Source: Pacificimonas pallii
GTDB lineage: Bacteria > Pseudomonadota > Alphaproteobacteria > Sphingomonadales > Sphingomonadaceae
Assembly (NCBI RefSeq): GCF_019204005.1
Contig: NZ_JAGSPA010000001.1
Span: 124,001-188,000, forward strand
DNA length: 64,000 nucleotides
Direction: 5' to 3'
Shown here: piece after piece, positions 9,792-18,844 of the stretch
Layout of the letters: each line of letters opens with the position of its first letter
Numbering within the stretch: the stretch's first letter is position 1
Position numbers and translations under genes: made by a program
Notes under the pieces: generated by a model
The model's database searches: none
What the model saw: the letters and a program-made list of their open reading frames with translations, nothing else
Told to the model about the DNA's origin: nothing

Positions 9792-9806
9792 TTTATACGC
9801 GTATAA
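9792..9806. promoter_or_regulatory. putative TetR operator, copy 2
   Basis: A perfect 14-bp palindrome TTATACGCGTATAA (9793-9806) lies between the divergent amidase and tetR genes. It shares TTTATACGCGTATA with the site near 7.02 kb. Its location, close to both start codons, fits autoregulation by the adjacent TetR repressor. Confidence 0.6.
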
Positions 9807-9854
9807 TTTAAGGTCTCCGCTATCATCCCGTCAAGCAGGGTCTAGGGTGATGAC

Positions 9855-10499
9855 ATGGCAAAGCAGGTGAAGACAAAGCCGGTCGGGCGGCCTCGGCATT
9901 CAGCCGAGGATCAGAAGATATTCGTCGGCCGAATTGTCCGGATCGCACGTGAATTGTTCTTCGAAAGCGGGTTTGAAGCCGTATCGATGCGCAATATCGC
10001 ACAGCGGGCGAATTGCTCGCCGATGACCATCTATTATTATTTCGAGAACAAGCATGCGATCCTGCAACAGATCTGGATCACCATCTTCGACGAGATTTAT
10101 CGCCTGTTGGCATTGGAGAGGCAGGCGCACGCCGGCGCCCTGGAAACGTTCAAGGCGGTTGCCGCCAGATATGTCCGCTATTGGCAGGACAATCCGGAGC
10201 ATTTCCACCTCATTTACCTGACGGTCGACCCCAAGAGCATCACCATGGGCGACGCGGTCCTGAACGCGCAGGGTTCCAGTGTGCGCAAATGCTACGATTT
10301 GATCGAAAGCGTCCTGACGGAATGTGTCGATGATGGGCATTTGGCAGGTGCTGAGCCGCAAGAGATGGCGCAGCTTTTGTACAGTTCGATCTATGGAATG
10401 CTGCTGTGCACGCTGACCATCCCTGAATATGAATGGATGGCGCAGGATGAATTCGCACGCGAAATCATACATCGCTTCCTGCGAAGCTACGCGCCCTGA
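9855..10499 (+). CDS. TetR/AcrR family transcriptional regulator
   Basis: This 214-residue regulator has an N-terminal HTH at about residues 25-72 (IARELFFESGFEAVSMRNIA then NCSPMTIYYYFENKHAIL), typical of TetR proteins, and a helical ligand-binding domain after it. It is transcribed divergently from the amidase gene. Two copies of a palindrome, one before its own promoter and one before the puuA-like operon, are the likely binding sites. Its 3' end overlaps the convergent alanine dehydrogenase gene by 13 bases. Confidence 0.88.
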   Translation: MAKQVKTKPVGRPRHSAEDQKIFVGRIVRIARELFFESGFEAVSMRNIAQRANCSPMTIYYYFENKHAILQQIWITIFDEIYRLLALERQAHAGALETFKAVAARYVRYWQDNPEHFHLIYLTVDPKSITMGDAVLNAQGSSVRKCYDLIESVLTECVDDGHLAGAEPQEMAQLLYSSIYGMLLCTLTIPEYEWMAQDEFAREIIHRFLRSYAP

Positions 10500-11611
10500 G
10501 CCAGAATGTCCGCGGTGGGCGTATAGTCATAGCCCAATTCGTCAGCGACAGCCCTGTACGTTACCCTGCCCGCATGCGTGTTCAGCCCGTCCGCCAGATA
10601 TGCGTCCCGGCGGAGCGCTTCGCGCCATCCGAGATCGGCAATTTTGAGCGCATGGGGAAGCGTCACATTGTTGAGCGCATAGGTGCTGGTGCGGGCCACA
10701 GCGCCCGGCATATTGGCCACGCAATAATGGACGATTCCGTCGACGATGAAGGTCGGGTCCGAATGCGTGGTTGGCCTGCTGGTTTCAAAGCAGCCGCCCT
10801 GGTCGATGGCAATGTCGGCCAGAACCGCGCCGGGCTTCATGTCGCCCAGCATATCGCGCGTGACCAGCTTGGGGGCCGCGGCTCCCGGCAACAGCACCGC
10901 ACCGACGACCAGGTCGGCCTCTGAAATCGCATCAATCAGATTGGCCTTGTTGGATAAGCGGGTTTTGGCGCGGCTTTCGAAATGAATGGCCAGCCGCTCC
11001 AGAACGTCCGGATCCCGGTCGAATATGGTCACATCCGCGCCCAGTCCAACGGCCATTTGTGCGGCGTTGAAGCCGACCACGCCGCCGCCAATCACGACGA
11101 CCTTGCCGGGCAGAACACCAGGAACACCGCCCAGCAAGACGCCGCGGCCGCCATGCGCCTTTTCAAGCGCGTTCGCTCCTGCCTGAATGCTCATGCGGCC
11201 AGCAACCTGGCTCATCGGTTTGAGAAGCGGCAGGGAACCCGAGGGCCCGGTCACTGTCTCATAAGCGATGGCCGTCACGCCCGATCCTATCAGGTCGGCG
11301 GTTTGTTCGGCATCCGGCGCAAGGTGCAAATAGGTGTAGAGGATCTGACCCGGCCTCAGCTTGGCGCGTTCTTCGGCCTGCGGTTCCTTCACCTTCACGA
11401 TCATTTCGCATTCGGCGAAAATCTCATCCGCGCAATCGGCGATGCGGGCACCTGCCTGGACAAATTCATCATCGCCGCAATCGATGCCGTCACCGGCCCC
11501 GGTTTCGACCCATATGTCGTGGCCATGCGCGCTCAGTTCACCGACGCTTTCCGGGGTCAGGCCGACCCGATATTCATGGTTCTTCACTTCTTTGGGGCAA
11601 CCGATGAGCAT
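10487..11611 (-). CDS. ald: alanine dehydrogenase
   Basis: This 374-residue NAD-dependent alanine dehydrogenase interconverts L-alanine and pyruvate plus ammonia. The N-terminus [20 protein letters not shown] is diagnostic. The catalytic Lys is in VKVKEP (about 74), the His in YLHLAPD (about 96), the nucleotide-binding loop is [15 protein letters not shown] (about 172) and the Asp is in DIAIDQGG (about 268). GGGAAA precedes the ATG. Pyruvate-dependent omega-aminotransferases produce alanine, so Ald beside amine-catabolic genes would regenerate pyruvate; that link is inferred. Confidence 0.93.
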   Translation of the reverse strand: MLIGCPKEVKNHEYRVGLTPESVGELSAHGHDIWVETGAGDGIDCGDDEFVQAGARIADCADEIFAECEMIVKVKEPQAEERAKLRPGQILYTYLHLAPDAEQTADLIGSGVTAIAYETVTGPSGSLPLLKPMSQVAGRMSIQAGANALEKAHGGRGVLLGGVPGVLPGKVVVIGGGVVGFNAAQMAVGLGADVTIFDRDPDVLERLAIHFESRAKTRLSNKANLIDAISEADLVVGAVLLPGAAAPKLVTRDMLGDMKPGAVLADIAIDQGGCFETSRPTTHSDPTFIVDGIVHYCVANMPGAVARTSTYALNNVTLPHALKIADLGWREALRRDAYLADGLNTHAGRVTYRAVADELGYDYTPTADILAQGA

Positions 11612-11658
11612 GATTGTTTCCCTTTCCGGTCAAATGAGGTTGACGCGTTCGTACGCGC

Positions 11659-13101
11659 TCACCCGATGTGCACGACTTTGGGCACCATGAATGCTTTCAG
11701 CCCTTCCGCGCCGTCTTCCAGGCCGTGCCCGGAATCCTTGATCCCGCCGAATGGAGAATCCGCGCTTGAAACACTGGTGGAATTTACCGCGACCATACCG
11801 GATTCGATCGCGTCAGACGCCAGGAGCGCCCGGTCCAGATTCTGTGTGAAGACATAGGCGGCAAGACCCAGCGGAAGCCTGTTCGCCAGGCCAATCGCTT
11901 CATCGAACGTCTTGAACGGACTGATCGCGGCAACCGGGCCAAAGGGCTCTTCCTGCATGATCCGCGCATCTTCGGGCACGTCCTTCAGGATCGTTGGCCG
12001 ATAGAAATTGCCCGGTCCGTCCATCCGCTCGCCGCCGGTCAGCAAGGCCGCGCCCGCGCGTGCCGCGTCTTCAATCAATGCGTGGACGGCCTGAGGTCTG
12101 CGCCCGTTCGCCAGCGGCCCCATTGTGACGCCATCGCCAAACGGATCGCCGGGTTTCACCAAGGCTCGGGTGCGCGCGGCCATCGCCGCGGCAAACCTGT
12201 CGTAAATGCCCTCCTGGACGTAGAAACGGGTGGGGGAAACGCACACCTGGCCAGCATTCCGGAACTTGGCGGTGACCAGCGTGTCGAGGTGCGCTTCGAT
12301 ATCGGCATCATCGAATATGATCACAGGCGCGTGACCGCCCAGTTCGAACGTCGTCCGCTTCATCTGGGCGGCAGCCAGTTGAGCCAGATGTTTGCCAACA
12401 GGCACGGAGCCGGTGAAGCTGACCTTGCGGATGATGGGCGATGCGATCAGGTGCCGGCTGATCATGTCGGGATCGCCAAACACCGTCTGGGCGACTGTCC
12501 CCGGAACGCCCGCGTCCAGCAGTGCGGCCTGCAAGGCGATGGCGGACGCCGGCGTTTCCTCCGCAGGTTTGGATATGATCGAACATCCAGCCGCCAGCGC
12601 GGGCGCGACTTTCCGCGCGACGTTGAAAAACGGGAAGTTCCACGGGGCAAAGCCAGCTGACGGTCCAACCGGTTGATATGTCACACTCGCGCGTTTGCCA
12701 GCGGGCCGCACCAGCGCCTTTCCATAGCTTCGCCGCGCTTCTTCCGAATGCCAGCGCATCAGGCCAATGCCCGCTGCGACATCTCCCCTTGCCTCGTGCA
12801 GGGGCTTGCCCTGTTCGCTTGCCAGATGGGCGGCGATCGTTTCGACGCGGCCGTCCAGAATGTCGGCAGCGCGCCTGATCAACGTCCCGCGTTCGACCGC
12901 CGTGCGTTCGCGCCATTCCTTCCAGCCGCGCTCGGCGGCATCGAGCGCGCGATCCAGATCGTCGTGCGTGACATGGGGCAATTCCGCCAGTGTTTCGCCG
13001 GTGGACGGGTTCACAACCGGCTGGCAATCGCGCCCCGCCGCGCCCGTCCATTCACCATCGATGGCGCTTGCAAGCGTGTCGGTATAAAATTGATCTGTCA
13101 T
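11659..13101 (-). CDS. gabD: NAD(P)-dependent succinate/glutarate-semialdehyde dehydrogenase
   Basis: This 480-residue aldehyde dehydrogenase resembles the GabD family. The catalytic Glu lies in FELGGHAP (about 255) and the Cys in NAGQVCVSPTR (about 289), with FTGSVPVGKHLA in the cofactor domain. AAGGGA lies 10 bases before the ATG. It oxidises omega-semialdehydes made by transamination of GABA or 5-aminovalerate, giving succinate or glutarate. The GcdH and CoA-transferase genes a few kb away make glutarate semialdehyde a plausible substrate. It lies 47 bases upstream of ald on the same strand, so the two probably form an operon. The gene symbol marks the family, not proven specificity. Confidence 0.85.
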   Translation of the reverse strand: MTDQFYTDTLASAIDGEWTGAAGRDCQPVVNPSTGETLAELPHVTHDDLDRALDAAERGWKEWRERTAVERGTLIRRAADILDGRVETIAAHLASEQGKPLHEARGDVAAGIGLMRWHSEEARRSYGKALVRPAGKRASVTYQPVGPSAGFAPWNFPFFNVARKVAPALAAGCSIISKPAEETPASAIALQAALLDAGVPGTVAQTVFGDPDMISRHLIASPIIRKVSFTGSVPVGKHLAQLAAAQMKRTTFELGGHAPVIIFDDADIEAHLDTLVTAKFRNAGQVCVSPTRFYVQEGIYDRFAAAMAARTRALVKPGDPFGDGVTMGPLANGRRPQAVHALIEDAARAGAALLTGGERMDGPGNFYRPTILKDVPEDARIMQEEPFGPVAAISPFKTFDEAIGLANRLPLGLAAYVFTQNLDRALLASDAIESGMVAVNSTSVSSADSPFGGIKDSGHGLEDGAEGLKAFMVPKVVHIG

Positions 13102-13174
13102 CTTGGCATTGTCCCTTCACACCGCCTGAAAAAGAGGAAATGGAGCACCGCGACAAGTGAACAATCGGGATGCT

Positions 13175-13197
13175 AGCGGTGCTGATTAAGCACCGCT
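13175..13197. promoter_or_regulatory. inverted repeat in the gabD/PepSY divergent region
   Basis: AGCGGTGCT and AGCACCGCT form perfect 9-bp arms around a 5-base spacer GATTA. An extra half-site GCACCGC occurs at 13145-13151. The repeat lies about 75 bases before the gabD start and 55 bases before the PepSY gene. It is a candidate operator, possibly for the LysR regulator encoded at 14.4 kb. Confidence 0.45.
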
Positions 13198-13252
13198 CAT
13201 GCGGCGCTTGGCAGGATCACCGCGCCATGATTTTCTGCAAGGTTGAGCCTTG

Positions 13253-14332
13253 ATGACGCGCAAAATTCACAAATATATCGGGCTCTCACTGGGAGCATTC
13301 TGGCTGCTGCAGGTGCTTTCCGGGCTGGTCATCCATTTCCGCTACGACATTGAAGATCGTCTGCTGGGCGCGCAGGCCCAAACGGTGAGCGCGCAGCAGG
13401 TCGGGCAGGCAATAGATGCGGCGTCCGAAGCTGGCTTTGACCCTTATTCCATCTGGATTTCCGGCGGCGTCGAAGGCCAGTTGGATATCTATGCCAGCCG
13501 GGGCGGCGAGACCTACACGCTGCGTTCAATCCCCGATGGCGAGATTATTCGGGCACGCGCGGACAGCGAAATGCTGGACGATGGTGCGTTCTGGGAAACG
13601 ATCAAGGTCTTCCACCAAACCTTGATGATGGGCGATACCGGCGAGCTTATCGTCGGATTGTCAGGGGCCTTTCTGCTGTTTTCCATAGCCATGGGCGTAA
13701 AGGCAGGCTGGCGCGGAAAGCATCAATGGCGCAGCATGACAAAGGCTCCGGCAGGGCGGATTTCAAGGCGTCCCGTCACCCTCGCATGGCACCGACTGCT
13801 GGGATACTGGCTCTGTCTTCCGCTCTTTGTTCTGGTGAGCGCCGGTGTCCTCCAGGCATGGCACATCCCGCTGGAAAAACTGCTGGCCGGTCCCGCCGCC
13901 CCTCCCCCTTCCGCAGCGCAGGCGGATGAGGACGGCAGCAGGGCACCGGCCGGTCCGATTGACGCCGAACGTGCTGTTGCGATTGCCCTGGCGGAATTTC
14001 CAGGAGCGCGCTTCACTGCCATCGATTTACCCGCGGATGCAGAATCCTCGTACCGGATAAAGGTCAATACACCGGATGAAATGCGGCGGACCTATGGGGG
14101 AAGCGAGGTCTGGGTTGGTGTGGACGGGAGTGTCCTGCGAAAAACCCACGCATCGGAGCTTCCGGCGAGCCAGCAATTCATGAATGCGCTCTATCCCGTG
14201 CATACCGGGCAGGTCTTCGGCTTTACGGGCCGCCTCCTGGCGTTTTTTGCCGGGCTTGGCATGGTCGCCATACTTATCCTGACCATACGCATTGTCTTCA
14301 CACGGCCACGTCAGCCAGTACGTGCCGATTGA
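13253..14332 (+). CDS. PepSY-associated transmembrane protein
   Basis: This ~359-residue inner-membrane protein has four helices: residues about 11-30 (GLSLGAFWLLQVLSGLVIHF), 130-152, 185-205 and 325-347. Periplasmic PepSY-like segments lie between helices 1-2 and 3-4. The family is often encoded near TonB receptors or reductases and is thought to help ferric uptake or membrane redox chemistry. The function here is unknown. The ATG at 13253 is preferred over a TTG one codon earlier. The following LysR gene overlaps or closely follows, so they are probably cotranscribed. Confidence 0.8.
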   Translation: MTRKIHKYIGLSLGAFWLLQVLSGLVIHFRYDIEDRLLGAQAQTVSAQQVGQAIDAASEAGFDPYSIWISGGVEGQLDIYASRGGETYTLRSIPDGEIIRARADSEMLDDGAFWETIKVFHQTLMMGDTGELIVGLSGAFLLFSIAMGVKAGWRGKHQWRSMTKAPAGRISRRPVTLAWHRLLGYWLCLPLFVLVSAGVLQAWHIPLEKLLAGPAAPPPSAAQADEDGSRAPAGPIDAERAVAIALAEFPGARFTAIDLPADAESSYRIKVNTPDEMRRTYGGSEVWVGVDGSVLRKTHASELPASQQFMNALYPVHTGQVFGFTGRLLAFFAGLGMVAILILTIRIVFTRPRQPVRAD

Positions 14333-14399
14333 CGAGCGCTCTTTCGCCGTGTCAGACTTGCAGTCCGATACCGGTTCGGGAAGTCTTGGAAATTTCGCA

Positions 14400-15353
14400 A
14401 TGGCCTTGCAAGGCGCTTCACAAATTCCGCCAGAGCGAAAAGCACTTCCGCCATTCGAAGCCCTGCGGGCATTTGACGTGGTCGCCAGGCTCGGCGGTAT
14501 ACGCAAGGCGGCCAAATGGCTTGACCGTGACCATGCGGTCGTCAGCCGCCACCTTCGCATGATCGAGACCTGGAGCGGCGTGAAACTGGTGGAGCGTACG
14601 CCGGTAGGCGTCGCTTTGACCGATAAGGGGCGATGGTATCACGAAGCCGTTTCGCTTGCGCTGGATAACATCGCCCATGCAACGCTCGACCTCCTTAACC
14701 ATGGACAGCATAATCGCCTTGTCATCTGGAGTAGCCCGGGCTTCGCTTTGCATTGGCTTTCACGGCATTTGACGCAATTTGAAAAGAAGATACCAGGTCT
14801 TGATATCGAAGTGCGGCCGGTTGATTCAGAGCCCGACTTCGCCAGCCATCAGGCCGATCTGCACATCCGCTTTATCTCGAATTATCAGAATGAGCTGGAT
14901 GACAACCCCCTGCTGCGGCATGAAACCATCGCCGAAGCTGAGATCATCGCGGTCACCGGTGAAACATATCTCGCCAAGCATCCAGCGATTGAGACACCGG
15001 CTGATCTGATCAATCACCAATTGCTGCACGAAAGCGGCTTTGAAAACTGGATTGCCTGGTTGAAAGCGCATGGTGTGGCGGCAGACGGCAAGGTCGATGG
15101 ACCGCGGCTGTGGCAGGGTCATTTGACGATGGACGCCGCTGAACATGGCAATGGGATCGCATTGTCCAACACACTCGTTGCGCGTGAGGAGCTCAACGAA
15201 GGCGCCCTGATCAACATCGGGAAGGACAATCCGGCATTCGAGCCCAAGATCGGTCAATATGTCCTGGTCGCGCGCCGGGATCGCTGGAATGACAGCCTGG
15301 TTCGCCGCTTTCGCAGCTGGCTCAAGAGACGGGTGTCACGGGATCTGGCGTAG
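14400..15353 (+). CDS. LysR family transcriptional regulator (GcvA-like)
   Basis: This is a ~317-residue LysR-type regulator with an N-terminal winged HTH at residues about 18-75 (LPPFEALRAFDVVARLGGIR then AVVSRHLRMIE) and a periplasmic-binding-protein-like effector domain after residue 100. An in-frame upstream start at 14292 would give 353 residues but overlaps the PepSY gene by about 40 bases. The ATG at 14400 gives the usual family length and has GGAA about 9 bases before it. Two intergenic regions carrying GCGGTGC/GCACCGC half-sites flank this gene region, near 13.2 kb and 16.55 kb. Confidence 0.85.
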   Translation: MALQGASQIPPERKALPPFEALRAFDVVARLGGIRKAAKWLDRDHAVVSRHLRMIETWSGVKLVERTPVGVALTDKGRWYHEAVSLALDNIAHATLDLLNHGQHNRLVIWSSPGFALHWLSRHLTQFEKKIPGLDIEVRPVDSEPDFASHQADLHIRFISNYQNELDDNPLLRHETIAEAEIIAVTGETYLAKHPAIETPADLINHQLLHESGFENWIAWLKAHGVAADGKVDGPRLWQGHLTMDAAEHGNGIALSNTLVAREELNEGALINIGKDNPAFEPKIGQYVLVARRDRWNDSLVRRFRSWLKRRVSRDLA

Positions 15354-15376
15354 ATCCGGGCGGTCCAGGGGCGGTG

Positions 15377-16516
15377 CTAGCCTATGTCGGCAACGACGGC
15401 GTTGAAGAAATCATTATCCAATATCACCTCGGCATAGCGCGGCTTTGCGCGAGCGCTTAGCGTGGTAATGACGATGTTCCGCGCTGGATTGATATAGATA
15501 TATTGGCCAAATATGCCTCGCGCGCTGAAAGCGCCGTCGTCGAAACTGCCTTCGCGGTTCGGAACGGGCCACCACATGTAACCATAGGGCAGGGAGTCAT
15601 CACCTGCCGCGCGAATGCTCGTAGCTTCCCTGAACCAGTCGTCCGGCACGACCATCTCGCCGTCCAGCGTCATGCCACTAAGGGCGAAAAGGCCAAATCT
15701 GCAATAATCGCGCATGGTCGCGCAGATTCCGCTGCCGGCGACCTCAAGCCCGTTCGGTGATTCGAGCCACCATGCGGCATCGTGTTCCGTGCCTATTCGT
15801 GACCAGATTTTCTCACTGAAATAGTCCGACAGCCATTTGCCCGTCGCCGCCTTCAGCAATGCACCCACGACATGCGTTTCACCCGTGCTGTAATTCCAGC
15901 GCTCCCCCGGCTCTGCGATGCTGGATCGGTCGGCCATATAATCGAGAATTGCGCCGCCTTTCTGGGCGACCTGCAATGCCAGCATGTGGCGCCGATGCGA
16001 GGCGGCGTCGGTATGGGTGTCATCCCAGTCCACGCCGGAAGTCATCTGCATGAGATGACGTATGGAAACCGGCTCATATCCGCCGCCCCGAAGCTGGGGC
16101 AGATAGGTAACGAGCAGTTCGTCGACATTCTGAATGAAACCGTCCTTAATCGCGCATCCGACCAGGGTGGTCGCGACGGACTTTGCCATCGACATCGACA
16201 TCCACCGCGTTTCCGGACTTAGGCCCAGATCGTAATGTTCGAGCAGCGCCTGCCCGTCCTTTACAACCATCACCCCGACCACGCGATTGCGCGAGACATA
16301 GTCGACCAGGTCGTAGTCCCCGTCGTTGCCGGGGATGTGCAAATCCGAAATTCGCCGGTCTGCCAGGGGAATGTCCCTGACCGGCCCGGTGCCCCGGCTT
16401 ATGGTTCGACTGGGAAAGATCCTTTCGGTCGTCGCAAAGGTGACGGCCTGATCGATCGGCAGCAGTTTTCCGGCATAGGCCCTGGTAATGTCCGACGGTT
16501 GCCTGTCATCTGCCAC
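15377..16516 (-). CDS. serine hydrolase (beta-lactamase fold), cytoplasmic type
   Basis: This 379-residue class C beta-lactamase-related hydrolase is assigned a GTG start at 16516, because GGGAGA sits 5 bases before it. The open frame continues upstream but would run into the divergent gene. The SxxK motif is S109-M-A-K112 in SMSMAKS, and Y-S-T in NYSTGETHV replaces YxN. No signal peptide is evident, unlike the other serine hydrolases in the window, so it may act in the cytoplasm on an amide, ester or lactam-like substrate. It shares overall order and motif style (WMSMSMAKS, YNPARNIVI-like end) with the duplicated pair at 1.7-4.2 kb. Confidence 0.82.
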   Translation of the reverse strand: MADDRQPSDITRAYAGKLLPIDQAVTFATTERIFPSRTISRGTGPVRDIPLADRRISDLHIPGNDGDYDLVDYVSRNRVVGVMVVKDGQALLEHYDLGLSPETRWMSMSMAKSVATTLVGCAIKDGFIQNVDELLVTYLPQLRGGGYEPVSIRHLMQMTSGVDWDDTHTDAASHRRHMLALQVAQKGGAILDYMADRSSIAEPGERWNYSTGETHVVGALLKAATGKWLSDYFSEKIWSRIGTEHDAAWWLESPNGLEVAGSGICATMRDYCRFGLFALSGMTLDGEMVVPDDWFREATSIRAAGDDSLPYGYMWWPVPNREGSFDDGAFSARGIFGQYIYINPARNIVITTLSARAKPRYAEVILDNDFFNAVVADIG

Positions 16517-16547
16517 GATCGTCTCCCGAGTTTTCGTCCTTATATGC

Positions 16548-16596
16548 GCGCACCGCTTGCCGGGCGCGGTGCGAAGCTTCTTGCCCGGCGGTGCGG
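16548..16596. promoter_or_regulatory. repeated GCGGTGCG elements in a divergent promoter region
   Basis: An inverted repeat CGCACCGC (16549-16556) / GCGGTGCG (16566-16573) is followed by a second copy, GCGGTGCG (16588-16595). Each of the latter two is preceded by a TTGCC-GGCG-like stretch. The half-site matches the one in the gabD/PepSY intergenic region. It is a possible common operator; the evidence is pattern only. Confidence 0.35.
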
Positions 16597-16682
16597 TCAG
16601 AACAACACTTTCATCAGCATTGACATCTTGCCCGATTCCGACCTCATTCGGATGATGCCGGGGGAATTGAGAAGGCGAATTC

Positions 16683-17333
16683 ATGAACAGCGAACGTGAC
16701 GATTGGAGGATGTATATCCCGCCAGCATATGAAGCGAACGATCCACTTGCCATCATTCGCCGATACCCCTTCGCCATGTTCGTTACAGCGGACGAGGATG
16801 GGCACAGCTTTGCCACCCAGATCCCGATCCATCCGGAATTGGGTGTGGATGGCCAGCCAGCCCATTTGATCGGCCATCTGGCGAAGTCCAATCCGCAGGC
16901 CAAGATGCTGAAGGATGGAATGCCCGCCCTGGCGGTGTTTTCAGGCCCCCATGCCTATATTTCCTCGACTTGGTATGTGGAGATGCCGACGGTTCCGACA
17001 TGGAATTATGTCACCGCGCAGGTCCGCGGAACATTGACCGTGATGGATGGCCCGGAAGATCAGATGAACGTTCTGGAGCGCGTCGTTTCCGAAGCGGAAA
17101 GAGCCAATGGCAGCCAATGGACGATGGCCGACGCCCCCGAGGGCAAGGTCGAAACACTTATGCCGCACATCCGGTCGTTTCGGATCAAGATCGACAGAAT
17201 TGATGGCAAAGCGAAGTTGAGCCAGACCCATCCCGCCAGCGATCGTGACCGGATCGCGGCTGCGCTCGATCGGCGCGACTTTCCAGGCGACAGGGAAATA
17301 TCAGCGATGATCAAGGCTTTGGACGCAGGCTGA
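16683..17333 (+). CDS. FMN-binding negative transcriptional regulator, PaiB family
   Basis: This 216-residue protein is of the PaiB/YvoF family, whose members have a flavin-binding split-barrel fold. Family features are MYIPPAYE (residue 10 on), a GHLAKSNPQAK segment (about 62-73) and the strand AYISSTWY (about 92), where FMN-site residues lie. PaiB in Bacillus affects sporulation and protease expression, and PaiA, its partner, acetylates polyamines. AGAAGG precedes the start. It is divergent from a serine hydrolase gene and upstream of the omega-aminotransferase gene. A flavin-dependent enzyme role is equally possible. Confidence 0.85.
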   Translation: MNSERDDWRMYIPPAYEANDPLAIIRRYPFAMFVTADEDGHSFATQIPIHPELGVDGQPAHLIGHLAKSNPQAKMLKDGMPALAVFSGPHAYISSTWYVEMPTVPTWNYVTAQVRGTLTVMDGPEDQMNVLERVVSEAERANGSQWTMADAPEGKVETLMPHIRSFRIKIDRIDGKAKLSQTHPASDRDRIAAALDRRDFPGDREISAMIKALDAG

Positions 17334-17452
17334 ATGCGCGCCTGGGCTGGTGATCCTGCAACACCGGCCACCACCCTTTACACATCTCGTCCTTTGTCAG
17401 CCGCGCTGTGATGATGACAATGGAATAGAGATTGCGACGGGGATGAAACGAC

Positions 17453-18835
17453 ATGTCGATTGGCCATAATTACACGCGGGAACTGCGCCAACTGGATGAC
17501 CGTCACAACATTCATCCGTTCTGCGATGGAAAGCAGCTGATCGAGCGCGGCTCAACGATCATTTCGCGCGGTGAAGGGTGTTATGTCTGGGACAGTGACG
17601 GCAACCGCCTGCTGGACGGAATGGCGGGCCTGTGGTGCGTAAATGTGGGCTATGGCCGGAATGAACTGGCCGACGTCGCCGCAAAGCAGATGCGCGAGCT
17701 GCCATTTTACAACATGTTCTTCCAGTCCACCACGCCGCCGCAGATTTCTCTTGCCGCGCGGCTGGCAGAGGTAACGCCGGACGGACTGGACCATTTCTTT
17801 TTCGCCAATTCAGGCTCGGAAGCGAATGATTCAATCATTCGCATGGTCCTGCATTTCTGGAAAGTGGAAGGTCAGCCGACAAAGCGGCACTTCATCGGAC
17901 GGAATCTGGGATATCATGGCAGCACCATGGCGGCGGTCAGCATCGGCGGAATGAAGCCGATGCAGGACATGCATGCCGCGGGGCATGAAATCCTGCCCGG
18001 CTTTCATCACATTGGCGAGCCGCATTGGTACCGACATGGCGGCGATCAAAGCCCCGAGGATTTCGCCAAGAGCGCGGCCGCGGAACTGGAGGACAAGATC
18101 ATCGAACTCGGCGCGGAAAATGTCGCCGGCTTCATTGGCGAGCCCATTCAAGGTGCCGGAGGCGTGATCGAGCCGCCGGCCGGATATTGGAAAGAGATCG
18201 AGAGGATCTGCCGCAAGCATGATGTCCTGATGATCGTTGACGAAGTGATCTGCGGCTTTGGCCGCCTGGGCGAATGGTTCGGCGCGCAATATTATGGCGT
18301 GCAGCCCGATGTCATGACCATGGCCAAGGGATTGTCTTCGGGCTACCTCCCGATCTCCGCCGTCGCATTCAATTCCAGGATCAATGAAGCGTTGCGGTCG
18401 GGCGGCGTCTTGAGCCACGGTTACACCTATTCCGGCCACCCGGTCGCCTGCGCGGTGGCCGAGGCCAATATCGATATCATCGAGAATGAAGGTTTGGTCG
18501 AGCGAACCCGGGAGGAAACCGGCCCCTATTTCAACGAAGTCATCGGGCAGATCGCCGCCGACCACCCCTTGGTTGGGGAAAAACGGGGCGCGGGCCTGCT
18601 GGCCGGACTGCAGTTGATGCAGGATCGCGGCAGCAAAACATTCTTCGAAGCAGGCAGTACGGCCGCGATCCAGTGCCGCGAAACAGCGCTGGAAAACGGG
18701 TTGATTATGCGAGCCGTCGGCACAGCGATGGTCCTGTGCCCGCCGCTGACCATCACGCGCGGTGAGATCGACGAGCTGGCGGAAAAGACCGTGATGGCTC
18801 TCGACGCGACGGCAAAGGTTCACGGCATAAAGTAG
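17453..18835 (+). CDS. class III omega-aminotransferase (putrescine/diamine-pyruvate type)
   Basis: This 460-residue PLP aminotransferase of subgroup III has FFFANSGSEANDSIIRM (about residue 120), the PLP Asp in MIVDEVICGFGRLGEWFG (about 262) and the Schiff-base Lys in MTMAKGLSSGYLP (about 290). The N-terminus HNIHPFCDGKQLIERGSTII strongly resembles SpuC-type putrescine:pyruvate and beta-alanine:pyruvate aminotransferases. It would convert diamines or omega-amino acids to semialdehydes while making alanine. PuuA-like, GabD and Ald genes nearby support this. It is convergent with the CoA-transferase gene, 9 bases away. Confidence 0.88.
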   Translation: MSIGHNYTRELRQLDDRHNIHPFCDGKQLIERGSTIISRGEGCYVWDSDGNRLLDGMAGLWCVNVGYGRNELADVAAKQMRELPFYNMFFQSTTPPQISLAARLAEVTPDGLDHFFFANSGSEANDSIIRMVLHFWKVEGQPTKRHFIGRNLGYHGSTMAAVSIGGMKPMQDMHAAGHEILPGFHHIGEPHWYRHGGDQSPEDFAKSAAAELEDKIIELGAENVAGFIGEPIQGAGGVIEPPAGYWKEIERICRKHDVLMIVDEVICGFGRLGEWFGAQYYGVQPDVMTMAKGLSSGYLPISAVAFNSRINEALRSGGVLSHGYTYSGHPVACAVAEANIDIIENEGLVERTREETGPYFNEVIGQIAADHPLVGEKRGAGLLAGLQLMQDRGSKTFFEAGSTAAIQCRETALENGLIMRAVGTAMVLCPPLTITRGEIDELAEKTVMALDATAKVHGIK

Positions 18836-18844
18836 GTTTGACGG

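Noticed and set aside
17831-18823. 330-codon open frame on the minus strand inside the aminotransferase gene
   Set aside because: It is antisense to a clear class III aminotransferase, has no recognisable motif and is Arg/Gly/His-rich as expected of a shadow frame in high-GC DNA.
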